Of a stretch of DNA of 64,000 nucleotides, positions 34,161 through 43,149 are shown in pieces. Position 1 is the stretch's first letter. Every line of letters begins with the position of its first letter. A program made the translations under genes and the position numbers. Below the pieces are notes generated by a model, which saw only the letters and a list, made by a program, of their open reading frames with translations, was not told the DNA's origin and ran no database searches. This DNA is from Microbacterium abyssi (lineage in GTDB: Bacteria > Actinomycetota > Actinomycetes > Actinomycetales > Microbacteriaceae). The stretch covers positions 2,232,001-2,296,000 of the forward strand of contig NZ_CP063815.1 of NCBI RefSeq assembly GCF_015277895.1. Reading direction: 5' to 3'.

Positions 34161-34216
34161 CGAGAACGCAGAAGCCGCCCTCCCCACATCGGGGAAGGGC
34201 GGCTTCTGCGTTCTCG
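34161..34216. terminator. Very strong bidirectional terminator hairpin
   Basis: CGAGAACGCAGAAGCCGCCC (34161-34180) pairs perfectly with its complement (34197-34216), and the stem extends inward by TCCCC/GGGGA with one bulge around an ACATC loop. At about 25 bp it is the longest hairpin in the window. It lies between the small gene and the end of ndh and can serve both strands. Confidence 0.85.
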
Positions 34217-34222
34217 AACTGA

Positions 34223-35674
34223 CTACTTCGACGCAGCCGTCTTCTCAACGGCCGGCTTCGCAGGAGCCTTCTTCACCGGAGGCTTCTCGGCGGCGGGCTT
34301 GGCTGCCGGAGCGGCGGCGGGTGCGGCATCCGCTGCCGGACGCGGACGTGCGGCGAACTCCTCGAAGATGTAACGCGGGTTCTGCACGGTCTCGAGGTTG
34401 ACGAGGTCGCGACCGAGCCACAGGTTGTTCCACCAGCCCCACAGGACGCGCCACTTGCGCTCCCACGTCGGCATCGCAAGGCCGTGGTAGCCGCGGTGAG
34501 CGACCCAGGCGACGAAGCCCTTCAGCGCGAGGTTGCCGGACTGGAAGACGCCGTTGTAGAGGCCCAGACCGGCCACGGCACCGAGGTTCTTGTGGAAGTA
34601 GTCCTTGGTCTCCTCGCCGCGGAGGACGGCGGTGAGGTTCTTGGCGAGCCGCTTTGCCTGCCGGACGGCGTGCTGAGCGTTCGGTACGCAGTAGCCGCCG
34701 ACGCCACCGCCGGACAAGTCGGGCACGGCCGATACGTCACCGGCGGCCCAGGCGCCCTCGACGATCTCATCGGCGGTGCCGACGCGCAGGTCGGCGCGGG
34801 TCTGGATGCGGCCGCGCTCCTCAGCGGGAAGGTCGCCGCCGCGAACGACGGTCGGGTTGGCCATGACACCGGCGGTCCAGATGATGAGGTCGGTCGGGAT
34901 GACCTCGCCGGTGGACAGTGCGACATTGCCGCCCTCGGCGCCCTGCACCTGCGTGTCGAGATGCACGTTGGCGCCGCGCTTCGCGAGGTCTTTGAGGACC
35001 CACTCGCTGGTCTTGAGCGAGACCTCGGGCATGATGCGGCCCATGGCCTCGATGAGGTGGAAGTGCGTGTCCTCGAACCGGAGCTGCGGGTACTTGGAGA
35101 CCAGGGAAGAGGACAGCGAGCGGAGCTCGGCGAACGCCTCGATGCCGGCGAATCCGCCGCCGACGACGACGACGGTGAGCAGACGGTCGCGCTCGGGCCC
35201 GGCGGGCAGCGAGGCCGCCTTGTCGAAGTTCGACATCAGCTTGTCGCGGACCGCGACAGCCTCTTCGATCGTCTTCAGGCCGATGGCGTTGTCGGCGATG
35301 CCCGGAATCGGGAAGGTGCGCGAGACGGCTCCGGCCGTCACGACGATCTGGTCGTACGCGAATTCGTACGGGTCTCCGACCGGAGGAGTGATCGTGGCGA
35401 CCTTCTGCGCGTGGTCGATGCCGGTGACCTTGGCGGTGACCACGTGGGTGCGCTTCAGGTGACGACGGTGTGCGACGACGGCGTGGCGTGCCTCGATCGA
35501 TCCGGCTGCGACCTCAGGCAGGAACGGCTGGTAGGTCATATACGGAAGCGGGTCGACCATCGTGACCTCGGCCTCGCGCTTGCGGAGGTGCTTCTCGAGC
35601 TTCCACGCTGTGTAGAAACCCGCGTAGCCGCCGCCGACGATCAGAATCTTGGGCACAGTGCTGTTCTCAGGCAC
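34223..35674 (-). CDS. ndh: Type II NADH dehydrogenase
   Basis: 483 residues. Single-subunit, non-proton-pumping NADH:menaquinone oxidoreductase on the inner membrane face. FAD motif ILIVGGGYAGFYTA (about 10-23), NADH motif TVVVVGGGFAGIEAF (about 168-182), FAD-site Asp in WAAGDVSAVP and the quinone-side AQHAVRQAK. The C-terminal amphipathic region (about 380-425) is followed by a tail of some 45 residues made almost only of Ala, Pro and Lys, unusual for NDH-2. The GTG start has AGGAG ten bases upstream. It lies 13 bases after the S8 protease gene in the same direction. Confidence 0.95.
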   Translation of the reverse strand: MPENSTVPKILIVGGGYAGFYTAWKLEKHLRKREAEVTMVDPLPYMTYQPFLPEVAAGSIEARHAVVAHRRHLKRTHVVTAKVTGIDHAQKVATITPPVGDPYEFAYDQIVVTAGAVSRTFPIPGIADNAIGLKTIEEAVAVRDKLMSNFDKAASLPAGPERDRLLTVVVVGGGFAGIEAFAELRSLSSSLVSKYPQLRFEDTHFHLIEAMGRIMPEVSLKTSEWVLKDLAKRGANVHLDTQVQGAEGGNVALSTGEVIPTDLIIWTAGVMANPTVVRGGDLPAEERGRIQTRADLRVGTADEIVEGAWAAGDVSAVPDLSGGGVGGYCVPNAQHAVRQAKRLAKNLTAVLRGEETKDYFHKNLGAVAGLGLYNGVFQSGNLALKGFVAWVAHRGYHGLAMPTWERKWRVLWGWWNNLWLGRDLVNLETVQNPRYIFEEFAARPRPAADAAPAAAPAAKPAAEKPPVKKAPAKPAVEKTAASK

Positions 35675-35687
35675 AGAGGGACAACTC

Positions 35688-36998
35688 CTAGTCAGGCTGC
35701 TGGCGTGCGTTGCGCGCCGATCGGATACGCCGGGCAGCTGCGGTGACGCCTAGCCCGATAAGAATACCAGGGACTGTGAGCACGATGAGCGGCAGGGTAC
35801 CGTAGCGCAGCGATTCCACGCTCGGAAGCAGCGGAGAACCCGCCTCGGTCGGCGCTTCCGGTGCCGGCAGCGGATCAACCTCGACCGGCGTCACCTCGGG
35901 AGCCGGCGCCGGTGCCGAATCGGCACGACGGTAGAGGCGGATCCACTCCGCGAGATCGCCCATCGGGTTGGCGTCCACCAGAGGGACGGATGCCGACACC
36001 GCCGCGGAAGCATCCAGGAGCCCATAGCCGTACAGCGGATCCGGCACCTCCGTGACACCGGGAACCGGGATGGCGGTCTTGATGATGCGGTTGATGACGT
36101 TCGCGGCATCCAGCTCGGGGTGCGCTGCGCGCACCAGGGCCGCCGCACCCGCGACGATGGGGGCTGCGCCGCTCGTGCCGCGCCACGGAGTCAGCTCTCC
36201 GTCTGCCGACACCCCGATCAGCCCCTCGCTGGGCGCGGAGATGCCGATCGTGATGCCCTGCGTCGACGCGTCGAAGCTCGCCGTCCCGGTCTGGTCGACG
36301 CCGCCTACCGTGAGCACGCCAGGGATCGTCGCCGGTGCGCCGACCATCGAGGTGCCGCTGCCGCGGTTTCCGGCGGCGACCACGACCACGACATCGTGCT
36401 CATAGGCGTACAGGAACGCATCGTCCCAGCTCTCATCCCAGTCGAGGGTGTTGGTCGTGAGCGACATGTTGATGATGTCCGCGCCGTTGTCGACCGCCCA
36501 GCGGATGCCCTCCGCGATCTGATCCGCGAACGGCACGACCGCCGCGGCGCCGAAACCGATCGATACGGACAACAGCTTCGCCTCCGGCGCGACACCGATC
36601 ATTCCGGTGCCATCGGCCTTCCCCCGCCCTGCCGCGACCGAAGCGACCAGAGAACCGTGGTCCGGGTCGATCGTGCCGACCGGTGAGCGGCCGTCCGGAG
36701 AACCGCTGCCCGAAACGTCGATGCCGCCGACGACGGCCTCGCCGAAGGTCGCGGGCACCTTGCCTATGCCGGTGTCGATGACGGCGATGGTGACGCCTTC
36801 TCCACGCGTCGTCTGCCACGCCTCCCGGATGCCGGCGCCGTCGAGCCAGTACTCCAGCGCGCGCACCGGGTCGGCCGGGTCGTCCGGGATCGGCGGTGTC
36901 GGCGTCGGGCTCGGCGTCGCCGCGGCGCCGGTGAGCAGGACGGATGCCGCGATCGTCGCCGCTGCGACGGTGCTTCGCAGCATCGCCTTCAGCGTCAT
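35688..36998 (-). CDS. Secreted membrane-anchored S8 (subtilisin/mycosin-like) serine protease
   Basis: 436 residues. Signal peptide (about 1-27, TVAAATIAASVLLTGAAA), then a catalytic domain: Asp in IAVIDTGIG (about residue 74), His in DPDHGSLVASVAAG, oxyanion Asn in VAAGNRGSG and Ser in WRGTSGAAPIVAGAAAL. A Pro/Glu linker and a single C-terminal transmembrane helix (about 404-424) with Arg-rich end follow. That layout equals the mycosins of type VII secretion, yet no ESX gene is near, so a general cell-surface protease is as likely. ATG 36998 overlaps the DUF501 stop (ATGA). Confidence 0.92.
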   Translation of the reverse strand: MTLKAMLRSTVAAATIAASVLLTGAAATPSPTPTPPIPDDPADPVRALEYWLDGAGIREAWQTTRGEGVTIAVIDTGIGKVPATFGEAVVGGIDVSGSGSPDGRSPVGTIDPDHGSLVASVAAGRGKADGTGMIGVAPEAKLLSVSIGFGAAAVVPFADQIAEGIRWAVDNGADIINMSLTTNTLDWDESWDDAFLYAYEHDVVVVVAAGNRGSGTSMVGAPATIPGVLTVGGVDQTGTASFDASTQGITIGISAPSEGLIGVSADGELTPWRGTSGAAPIVAGAAALVRAAHPELDAANVINRIIKTAIPVPGVTEVPDPLYGYGLLDASAAVSASVPLVDANPMGDLAEWIRLYRRADSAPAPAPEVTPVEVDPLPAPEAPTEAGSPLLPSVESLRYGTLPLIVLTVPGILIGLGVTAAARRIRSARNARQQPD

Positions 36999-37513
36999 CG
37001 CGTCGCGGCTCCAGGATCTTCGCACTCGCAACGGGCCGGTGACCACGCGGCGCGCTCGAGTGCGGCGTCGCCGATCGGGTTCACGCCGTGCCCCGCCGCG
37101 AGCGCATGGCCGGCGAGAGCGTGCAGGCACTTGACCCTGGTGGGCATGCCGCCCGCGGAGATCCCGGCGATCTCTGGGACCTCGCCGAACTGTGCGCGGT
37201 CGGCGAGGTAGGCCTCGTGCGCGGCGCGGTACGTCGCGGTGACGTCGTCCTCATCGAGTTGCGCGGCGAGCTCCGGCATGACCTGCGTCGCCTCGAGGGT
37301 CGACATGGCCGCGGTGGCTGCGGGATGCGTCAGGTAGTAGAACGTGGGGAACGGCGAACCGTCATCCAGGCGAGGGCTCGTGGCGACCACCGTGGGGTTG
37401 CCGCAGACGCAGCGCGCGGCGATGCCGACGACGCCGCGGGCCGGGCGGCCGAGCTGCGCCGACACCACGTCGATCTCGGCGGACGTGGGCGGGTCGAAGG
37501 GCGGAGTCGTCAC
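36995..37513 (-). CDS. DUF501 protein
   Basis: 172 residues. The family pattern is seen in GIAARCVCGNPTVVATSPRL, PFPTFYYLTHP, TRVKCLHALAGHALAAGHGVNPIGD and a Cys pair near the end (RCECED). Function unknown; DUF501 lies between ftsB and ppx or a protease gene in many actinobacteria. The several Cys may bind a metal. The GTG at 37513 follows TAGGCT (37525-37520) by six bases, so besides read-through from eno-ftsB it probably has its own leaderless start. Confidence 0.88.
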   Translation of the reverse strand: MTTPPFDPPTSAEIDVVSAQLGRPARGVVGIAARCVCGNPTVVATSPRLDDGSPFPTFYYLTHPAATAAMSTLEATQVMPELAAQLDEDDVTATYRAAHEAYLADRAQFGEVPEIAGISAGGMPTRVKCLHALAGHALAAGHGVNPIGDAALERAAWSPARCECEDPGAATR

Positions 37514-37558
37514 CGTCTCAGCCTACGGGAGGAGCACCTGGAGAAACCCTCCGGACGC

Positions 37559-38059
37559 CTACTCCGCCTGGCTCGCGTTCTGCGAGAGACCCGCTCCTGC
37601 GACCGTGCGCAGCAGCTGCGGCATCCAGTCGGAGGGCGTCTTCTCCAGTTCGTCGCTCACCGGCGTCTGCTCCTGCGGCAACGAGGCGGGATCGAGGTCG
37701 TTGTCGACGAGGTAGACGACCTCGCCGGGCTTGACGTAGTAGAGGCGCTCGCGCGCCTGCGTGGTGATGTACGCCGGGTCCTCCCAGCGATCGCGCTCCT
37801 GTTCGAGCGCCTCGATCTCCTCGGCGCTCACCAGCACGGACGCCTCGAGCGCAGCGATCTTCTGACGCTGGTCGATGTACGTGCCGAGCGTGGGAACGAG
37901 CACCCACGCGCCGAGGACGACCAGCGAGAGCATGATGGCCATGAACCCCGAGAGGCGGATGCCCGAGGCCCATTCGCGGACATCCACCTGCGGACGCCGC
38001 TTCGGCTGTGCGCGCGGTTCGACTCGTGCACGAGAAGGGGGAACCGGACGCCTGGTCAT
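37559..38059 (-). CDS. ftsB: FtsB/DivIC-like cell division protein
   Basis: 166 residues. A basic N-terminal cytoplasmic part (1-30), one transmembrane helix (about 37-58, LSGFMAIMLSLVVLGAWVLV), then the extracellular coiled coil (about 62-95, KIAALEASVLVSAEEIEALEQE) and the septum-initiator pattern DPAYITTQARERLYYVKPGEVVY. It joins FtsL and FtsQ at the septum. AAGGGGG precedes the ATG. It lies 60 bases after eno, as in most actinobacteria. Confidence 0.92.
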   Translation of the reverse strand: MTRRPVPPSRARVEPRAQPKRRPQVDVREWASGIRLSGFMAIMLSLVVLGAWVLVPTLGTYIDQRQKIAALEASVLVSAEEIEALEQERDRWEDPAYITTQARERLYYVKPGEVVYLVDNDLDPASLPQEQTPVSDELEKTPSDWMPQLLRTVAGAGLSQNASQAE

Positions 38060-38119
38060 GGTTCCCCCTTCTGTCGTGGTCTCAGCTGCGCGCGTGTCTC
38101 AGCGGGCTCCGTTCAGCGT

Positions 38120-39415
<1,296 letters not shown>

Positions 39416-39455
39416 TCAGAGAAAGGGTGGTGTGGAGCGTCGTCGATCCGTGGCC

Positions 39456-39461
39456 AGTCTA
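39456..39461 (-). promoter_or_regulatory. Candidate -10 box of eno
   Basis: TAGACT on the minus strand, 55 bases before the GTG, gives a leader of roughly 48 bases that includes AAGGAG. So eno is a leadered gene, in contrast with many neighbours. Confidence 0.5.
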
Positions 39462-39479
39462 GTGCGCGGCATCCGCCGA

Positions 39480-40148
39480 TCACAGGACGAGAGCGAGCGC
39501 CATGCCGTCCCAGCCCTTGACGCCCACGGTCTGCAGCGCGGTGGCGTCGAAGCGCGGGTCCTCGGCCAGCATCCGCAGGCCGTCGCGGGTGCCGGCGACC
39601 ATCGGGTCCTCGGTGTCCTCGTTCACGATCTCGCCCTCGCGGCCGATGTTGTCGAGCATGATGACCGTGCCGGGCCGTCCGAGCCGCGCGGCCCAGTCCA
39701 GGTAGATCGTGTTCGACTGCTTGTCCGCATCGATGAAGACGAGGTCGAAGGGCTCGGAGCCCTCCAGCGTCGGCAGCACATCGGCAGCACGCCCGATGCG
39801 AATCGCGACCCGATCGCCGACCCCGGCGGCGTCGATGCTGGCGCGCGCGATGGCGGCGTTCGTGGGCTCCGCCTCGATGGAGACGACCTCACCGCCGTCA
39901 CCGACCCCTCTGGCGAGCCAGATGGTGGAGTATCCGCCGAGCGTGCCGATCTCGAGCGCACGGCGGGCGCCGCTGATCCGGGCGAGCAGGTTCAGCAGCT
40001 TCCCGCTGACCGGTGCGACCTCGATGGGCGGCATTCCGGCGCCCCGCTGAGCGGCCAGCGCCGCCTCCAACCCGGGGTCGTGTCCGACAAGGAGATCGGA
40101 GAGGAACTCGTCTGTGCGTCGCCAGTTCGCGGGCGTCGATTGGGCCAT
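39480..40148 (-). CDS. O-methyltransferase, catechol-type family
   Basis: 222 residues, Methyltransf_3 family. SAM motif ALEIGTLGGYSTIWLA (about 66-81), acidic motif VSIEAEPTNAAIAR, and metal/catalytic Asp in FDLVFIDADKQSN with LDNIGREGEI downstream, which fits Mg-dependent O-methyltransferases. Substrate unknown. I chose ATG 40148 (AQSTPANWRRTDEFL) because a purine-rich TGGAG lies just upstream; an ATG or GTG four codons earlier is weaker. Confidence 0.85.
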   Translation of the reverse strand: MAQSTPANWRRTDEFLSDLLVGHDPGLEAALAAQRGAGMPPIEVAPVSGKLLNLLARISGARRALEIGTLGGYSTIWLARGVGDGGEVVSIEAEPTNAAIARASIDAAGVGDRVAIRIGRAADVLPTLEGSEPFDLVFIDADKQSNTIYLDWAARLGRPGTVIMLDNIGREGEIVNEDTEDPMVAGTRDGLRMLAEDPRFDATALQTVGVKGWDGMALALVL

Positions 40149-40217
40149 GGCTCCACCCAACCCCGGCGCCCGTGCGGCGTCAAGAGCGGCCCCGTCGCGC
40201 CCTGCATGTGCACCCGG

Positions 40218-41159
40218 TCAGCCGCGCGGCACGGACAGCAGCCGCCCCGGCGCGCCGTCGAGTTCGGGCTGCCGGCGGAACTGCCCTGTCAGCGCGAGCA
40301 CGACCACGACGACCGCGCAGACGATCCATCCCGAGACCCCCATCGGACCCGCGAGCGCCATGTCGAAGGTGGTTCCCGAGGCGTAGAGCAGGGTGATGAG
40401 AGCGCCCGAGGCGTTGATCGTGCCGTGGGCGAACACCGCCGGCCACAGTGACGCGGAGCGCAGTCGCAGCCAGCCGAGCAGCACGCCCCAGGCGATGCAT
40501 CCGCCGGTCATCAGCAGCACACCGGTGATGTCGAAAAGGGCGAAGTTGTAGCCGAGAAGGATGACCGGTGCGTGCCAGAGTCCCCAGATCACACCGCTGA
40601 TGAGCAGCGCCGGCCAAGTGCCGAGCAGACGCAGTACCGGCAGAAGGAACCCACGCCAGCCCAGCTCCTCGCCGAATGCGAGGAGCGCGTTGATGGTGGC
40701 ACCCGCGAGCGGGATCATGATGAGCTGCGAGAGGATGACGACTCCGACCGGCGGCAGTGGAGTGTCCGCGGGAACGGAGGCTGCCAGCGTGTCCGCGAAC
40801 CCGGAGAAGTGCACGAGGTCGAGCTGCACCCAACCGCACAGCGCCGCCACGAGAACGGATGCCGCAACCAGGATGAACGGCGCGAGCAGGCCGAGCACCA
40901 TCATCCAGACGATGCGCTTCGCCGGACGCAGCGGCCAGATGCCCAGGAACCGCAGTCGCTGCCCCTTCGGCACCGGGCGGAACACGAGCATGACGATGAT
41001 CACGGCGATCGCCGGCGTGAACATCATGATCGGAACGAGGACGCCGAACAGCGGGCTCGCCAGGCCGCCGCTCCCCCAGAGCGGCAGCGCGATCAGCCAG
41101 GCGAGGCCCATGGCGAGAACGATGAACGAGATGGTGGCGACCGGCCGGATGCGAGTCAT
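40218..41159 (-). CDS. CPBP family intramembrane metalloprotease (CAAX protease-like)
   Basis: 313 residues with about eight transmembrane helices. The CPBP/Rce1 motifs are complete: EELGWRGFL (Glu-Glu-x-x-x-Arg), WGLWHAPVI and FAHGTINA, which place the catalytic Glu and His residues in the membrane. Bacterial members act in bacteriocin self-immunity or peptide processing. The ATG overlaps the stop of the DUF1648 gene (ATGA), and it is the last of a three-gene operon with a GntR regulator. Confidence 0.9.
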   Translation of the reverse strand: MTRIRPVATISFIVLAMGLAWLIALPLWGSGGLASPLFGVLVPIMMFTPAIAVIIVMLVFRPVPKGQRLRFLGIWPLRPAKRIVWMMVLGLLAPFILVAASVLVAALCGWVQLDLVHFSGFADTLAASVPADTPLPPVGVVILSQLIMIPLAGATINALLAFGEELGWRGFLLPVLRLLGTWPALLISGVIWGLWHAPVILLGYNFALFDITGVLLMTGGCIAWGVLLGWLRLRSASLWPAVFAHGTINASGALITLLYASGTTFDMALAGPMGVSGWIVCAVVVVVLALTGQFRRQPELDGAPGRLLSVPRG

Positions 41160-42187
41160 GAGTCTCCTCCTCTGTCTGATGCGGTTCGTGCACCGCTGAC
41201 CGCGGCGGTGAGCACTGCGGCGGCGGTTCTGGCATCGTCGATCGTGACGACGAAAGGGCGACCGCTCGTGCGGGTCACCTGGAGGCCCTCGCCGGTGCGG
41301 AGGACGATCCCCATGCGTCCGTCGACGCCGATGCGCAGCCCCCAGCCGCCGAACTCCGCCATGGGGTTCACATCGATCACCTGCACGTTCGTGATGTCGT
41401 TCGCCGGAATGATCCAGCGCGGCCGGCCCACGATGGAGCGCACGAGGAGCCCAGAGCTTCCGACTCGCACGCGGAAGACGAGAGTCGCGCCGATCAGCAC
41501 GACCACCAGCACAGTGACGACGGTCGCGATCCACGCGCCGACGATCTCATCGAGGACGACCATCCAGATCGTCGTGCAGACCAGCAGCAGCACCGCCGCC
41601 ATGAGGATGATGATGCCGGTGCGGCCCATCGTCGCCGTGCCGAACCATGCAGCTTTCTCGCCCGGCGCCAGCGCGAGCGGCGATGCCGACCGCTGCCCTG
41701 CGCCCGCGGCCATCGTCACATTCGGCTGCAGGAACCAGCCGATGACGCCGAAGAGCGCCAGCGCGGCGAACGCGGCTGCCATGAGCACGCCCGTCTCTGC
41801 CGTTGCGCCGTCAGAGCCGCGCTGAACCGCCACCGATGCGACGGACGCGACGGCCAGCAGCGCCGAGGTGCCCAGCGAGACCGCTCCGAGGAATCGACAG
41901 ACGATCCCCCAGGACTGTTTCGCCGCGACCAGCACGGGGATCGTCATGAGAAGCGGGAGCAGCACGCCGATCCCCACCTGCAGCCAGACGAAGACGACAG
42001 GGCCTCCGTAGCGGTCCGGTCCGCCCGGCCCCCAATGCGTGACGACGCGGTCAGGCAGATCCGGCAGCCACATGAGAATCAGTACGGTCGCGATGGCTGT
42101 GAATACGAGCGGTGCGACGAGTCCTACGACCAGGAAGGCGCGACGCGCGCTGCGGATGCCGTCGTGGCGCGGTGCGGGAGTGTTCAT
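41156..42187 (-). CDS. DUF1648 multi-pass membrane protein (SdpI-related N-terminal domain)
   Basis: 343 residues with about seven hydrophobic segments. The DUF1648 pattern is LPDRVVTHWGPGGPDRYGG (about residues 43-61), found at the N-terminus of SdpI-type immunity proteins and of membrane proteins next to GntR or ArsR regulators. The C-terminal part (about 245-330) is soluble and beta-rich (RWIIPANDITNVQVIDVNPMAEFGGWGLRI), resembling bacterial PH-like domains. It is overlapped by four bases on both sides, with GntR upstream and CPBP downstream. Confidence 0.82.
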   Translation of the reverse strand: MNTPAPRHDGIRSARRAFLVVGLVAPLVFTAIATVLILMWLPDLPDRVVTHWGPGGPDRYGGPVVFVWLQVGIGVLLPLLMTIPVLVAAKQSWGIVCRFLGAVSLGTSALLAVASVASVAVQRGSDGATAETGVLMAAAFAALALFGVIGWFLQPNVTMAAGAGQRSASPLALAPGEKAAWFGTATMGRTGIIILMAAVLLLVCTTIWMVVLDEIVGAWIATVVTVLVVVLIGATLVFRVRVGSSGLLVRSIVGRPRWIIPANDITNVQVIDVNPMAEFGGWGLRIGVDGRMGIVLRTGEGLQVTRTSGRPFVVTIDDARTAAAVLTAAVSGARTASDRGGDS

Positions 42188-42534
42188 GATTCGGTCTCCG
42201 TGATGATGGCGGCGAGTGTGACGGGTGAGATGCCGAGCGAGGCGGCACGGCGCACGAGGTCGGTGACGTCTCCGGCGAGACCGGCGAGGGGCGCGGCGGA
42301 AGCCGATACCGCGGCGCCTCGCCCCCGTCGAAGATCGACCAGTCGCTCGTCCCGCAGCTGCTGATACGCACGCAGCACCGTGTGCAGGTTGATGTCGAGC
42401 GCCTCGGCCACCTCGCGCGCGGTGGGCAGCCGATCGCCGGGCACGAGACGGCCCGCGAGGATGTCGGCGCGCACGGAGGAGGCGACCTGCTCGTACAGCG
42501 GTCGCGTGCTGTCCGCGTCGATCCTGATCAGCAT
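42184..42534 (-). CDS. Short GntR-family regulator (YhcF/YtrA type)
   Basis: 116 residues. Winged helix at about 8-75 (RPLYEQVASSVRADILAGRL, LPTAREVAEALDINLHTVLRAYQQL) and a short helical C-terminus without a FadR or HutC ligand domain, as in the YtrA subfamily. Such regulators usually repress their own operon of membrane proteins. The ATG has GGGAGG eight bases upstream and the promoter holds a palindrome fit for autoregulation. The stop overlaps the DUF1648 start. Confidence 0.9.
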   Translation of the reverse strand: MLIRIDADSTRPLYEQVASSVRADILAGRLVPGDRLPTAREVAEALDINLHTVLRAYQQLRDERLVDLRRGRGAAVSASAAPLAGLAGDVTDLVRRAASLGISPVTLAAIITETES

Positions 42535-42551
42535 CCTCAGCCTCCCGGTAA

Positions 42552-42579
42552 GTTCTAATAATTCGATTGGAAGTAGAAC
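42552..42579. promoter_or_regulatory. Palindromic operator candidate for the GntR regulator
   Basis: GTTCTA (42552-42557) and TAGAAC (42574-42579) are perfect inverted arms, spaced by 16 bases that contain the smaller dyad AATTCGATT. This AT-rich island lies 17 bases before the GntR start and overlaps any promoter there. It may also affect the divergent DUF4442 gene, whose start lies 60 bases away. Confidence 0.6.
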
Positions 42580-42638
42580 AACTGTGGCAACCCTTCAATC
42601 ACTTTCCGACCGATGTCACCGCTCGCCAGACTGAGCAC

Positions 42639-43112
42639 ATGAAGATCACTCCGCGCCGCCTCGCGGTGGGCATGAGCCTGTGGATTCCGAACCTGTTCAG
42701 TGGCATCCGCATCCGGCGCTTCAGTGAGGACTGGACGCATGCGACCGTCGAACTGCACGTCAACGTCTTCACCCGCAACTACGTCAAGACCGCCTTCGGC
42801 GGCTCGATGTCGGCCATGACCGACCCGTACTTCTTCATGCTCGTGATGCACCAGCTCGGACGCGACTACGTCGTGTGGGACACCCGCGGAGAGATCGAGT
42901 TCGTCAAGCCGGGACGCGGCGTGCTCACGGCGCACTTCCACGTCTCCAAGGATCAGGCGGAGGCACTGCGCGAGCGCGCGAAGGGCGGCGCGAAGGTACT
43001 CGAGTGGTTCGAGACCGAGATCACGGATCGCGACGGCGACGTCGTGGCGAAGGTGCGCCGCGAGGTGTACATCCGCGAGAAGAAGCGTGTCACCGCAGCC
43101 CGCCGCGGCTGA
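42639..43112 (+). CDS. DUF4442 hotdog-fold thioesterase-like protein
   Basis: 157 residues. The core has NYVKTAFGGSMSAMTDPYFFMLVMHQLG, typical of DUF4442, a hotdog-fold family related to acyl-CoA thioesterases and PaaI. Substrate unknown. I chose ATG 42639 because CAGACT lies six bases before it and because the upstream 24 codons overlap the GntR operator; the longer frame from 42567 is unlikely. Confidence 0.82.
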   Translation: MKITPRRLAVGMSLWIPNLFSGIRIRRFSEDWTHATVELHVNVFTRNYVKTAFGGSMSAMTDPYFFMLVMHQLGRDYVVWDTRGEIEFVKPGRGVLTAHFHVSKDQAEALRERAKGGAKVLEWFETEITDRDGDVVAKVRREVYIREKKRVTAARRG

Positions 43113-43149
43113 GCACCATCCGTTCACCGCTGCGTGAAACGATGGGCGC

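Noticed and set aside
35688..36998. S8 protease as a type VII secretion mycosin
   Set aside because: The domain layout fits, but no EccB, EccC, EccD, EccE or WXG100 gene is nearby; the eno-ftsB-DUF501 context is a standard chromosomal locus.
42567..42638. Upstream extension of the DUF4442 gene to ATG 42567
   Set aside because: The extra 24 codons overlap the GntR operator and lack family resemblance, while ATG 42639 has a near-consensus -10 at six bases.
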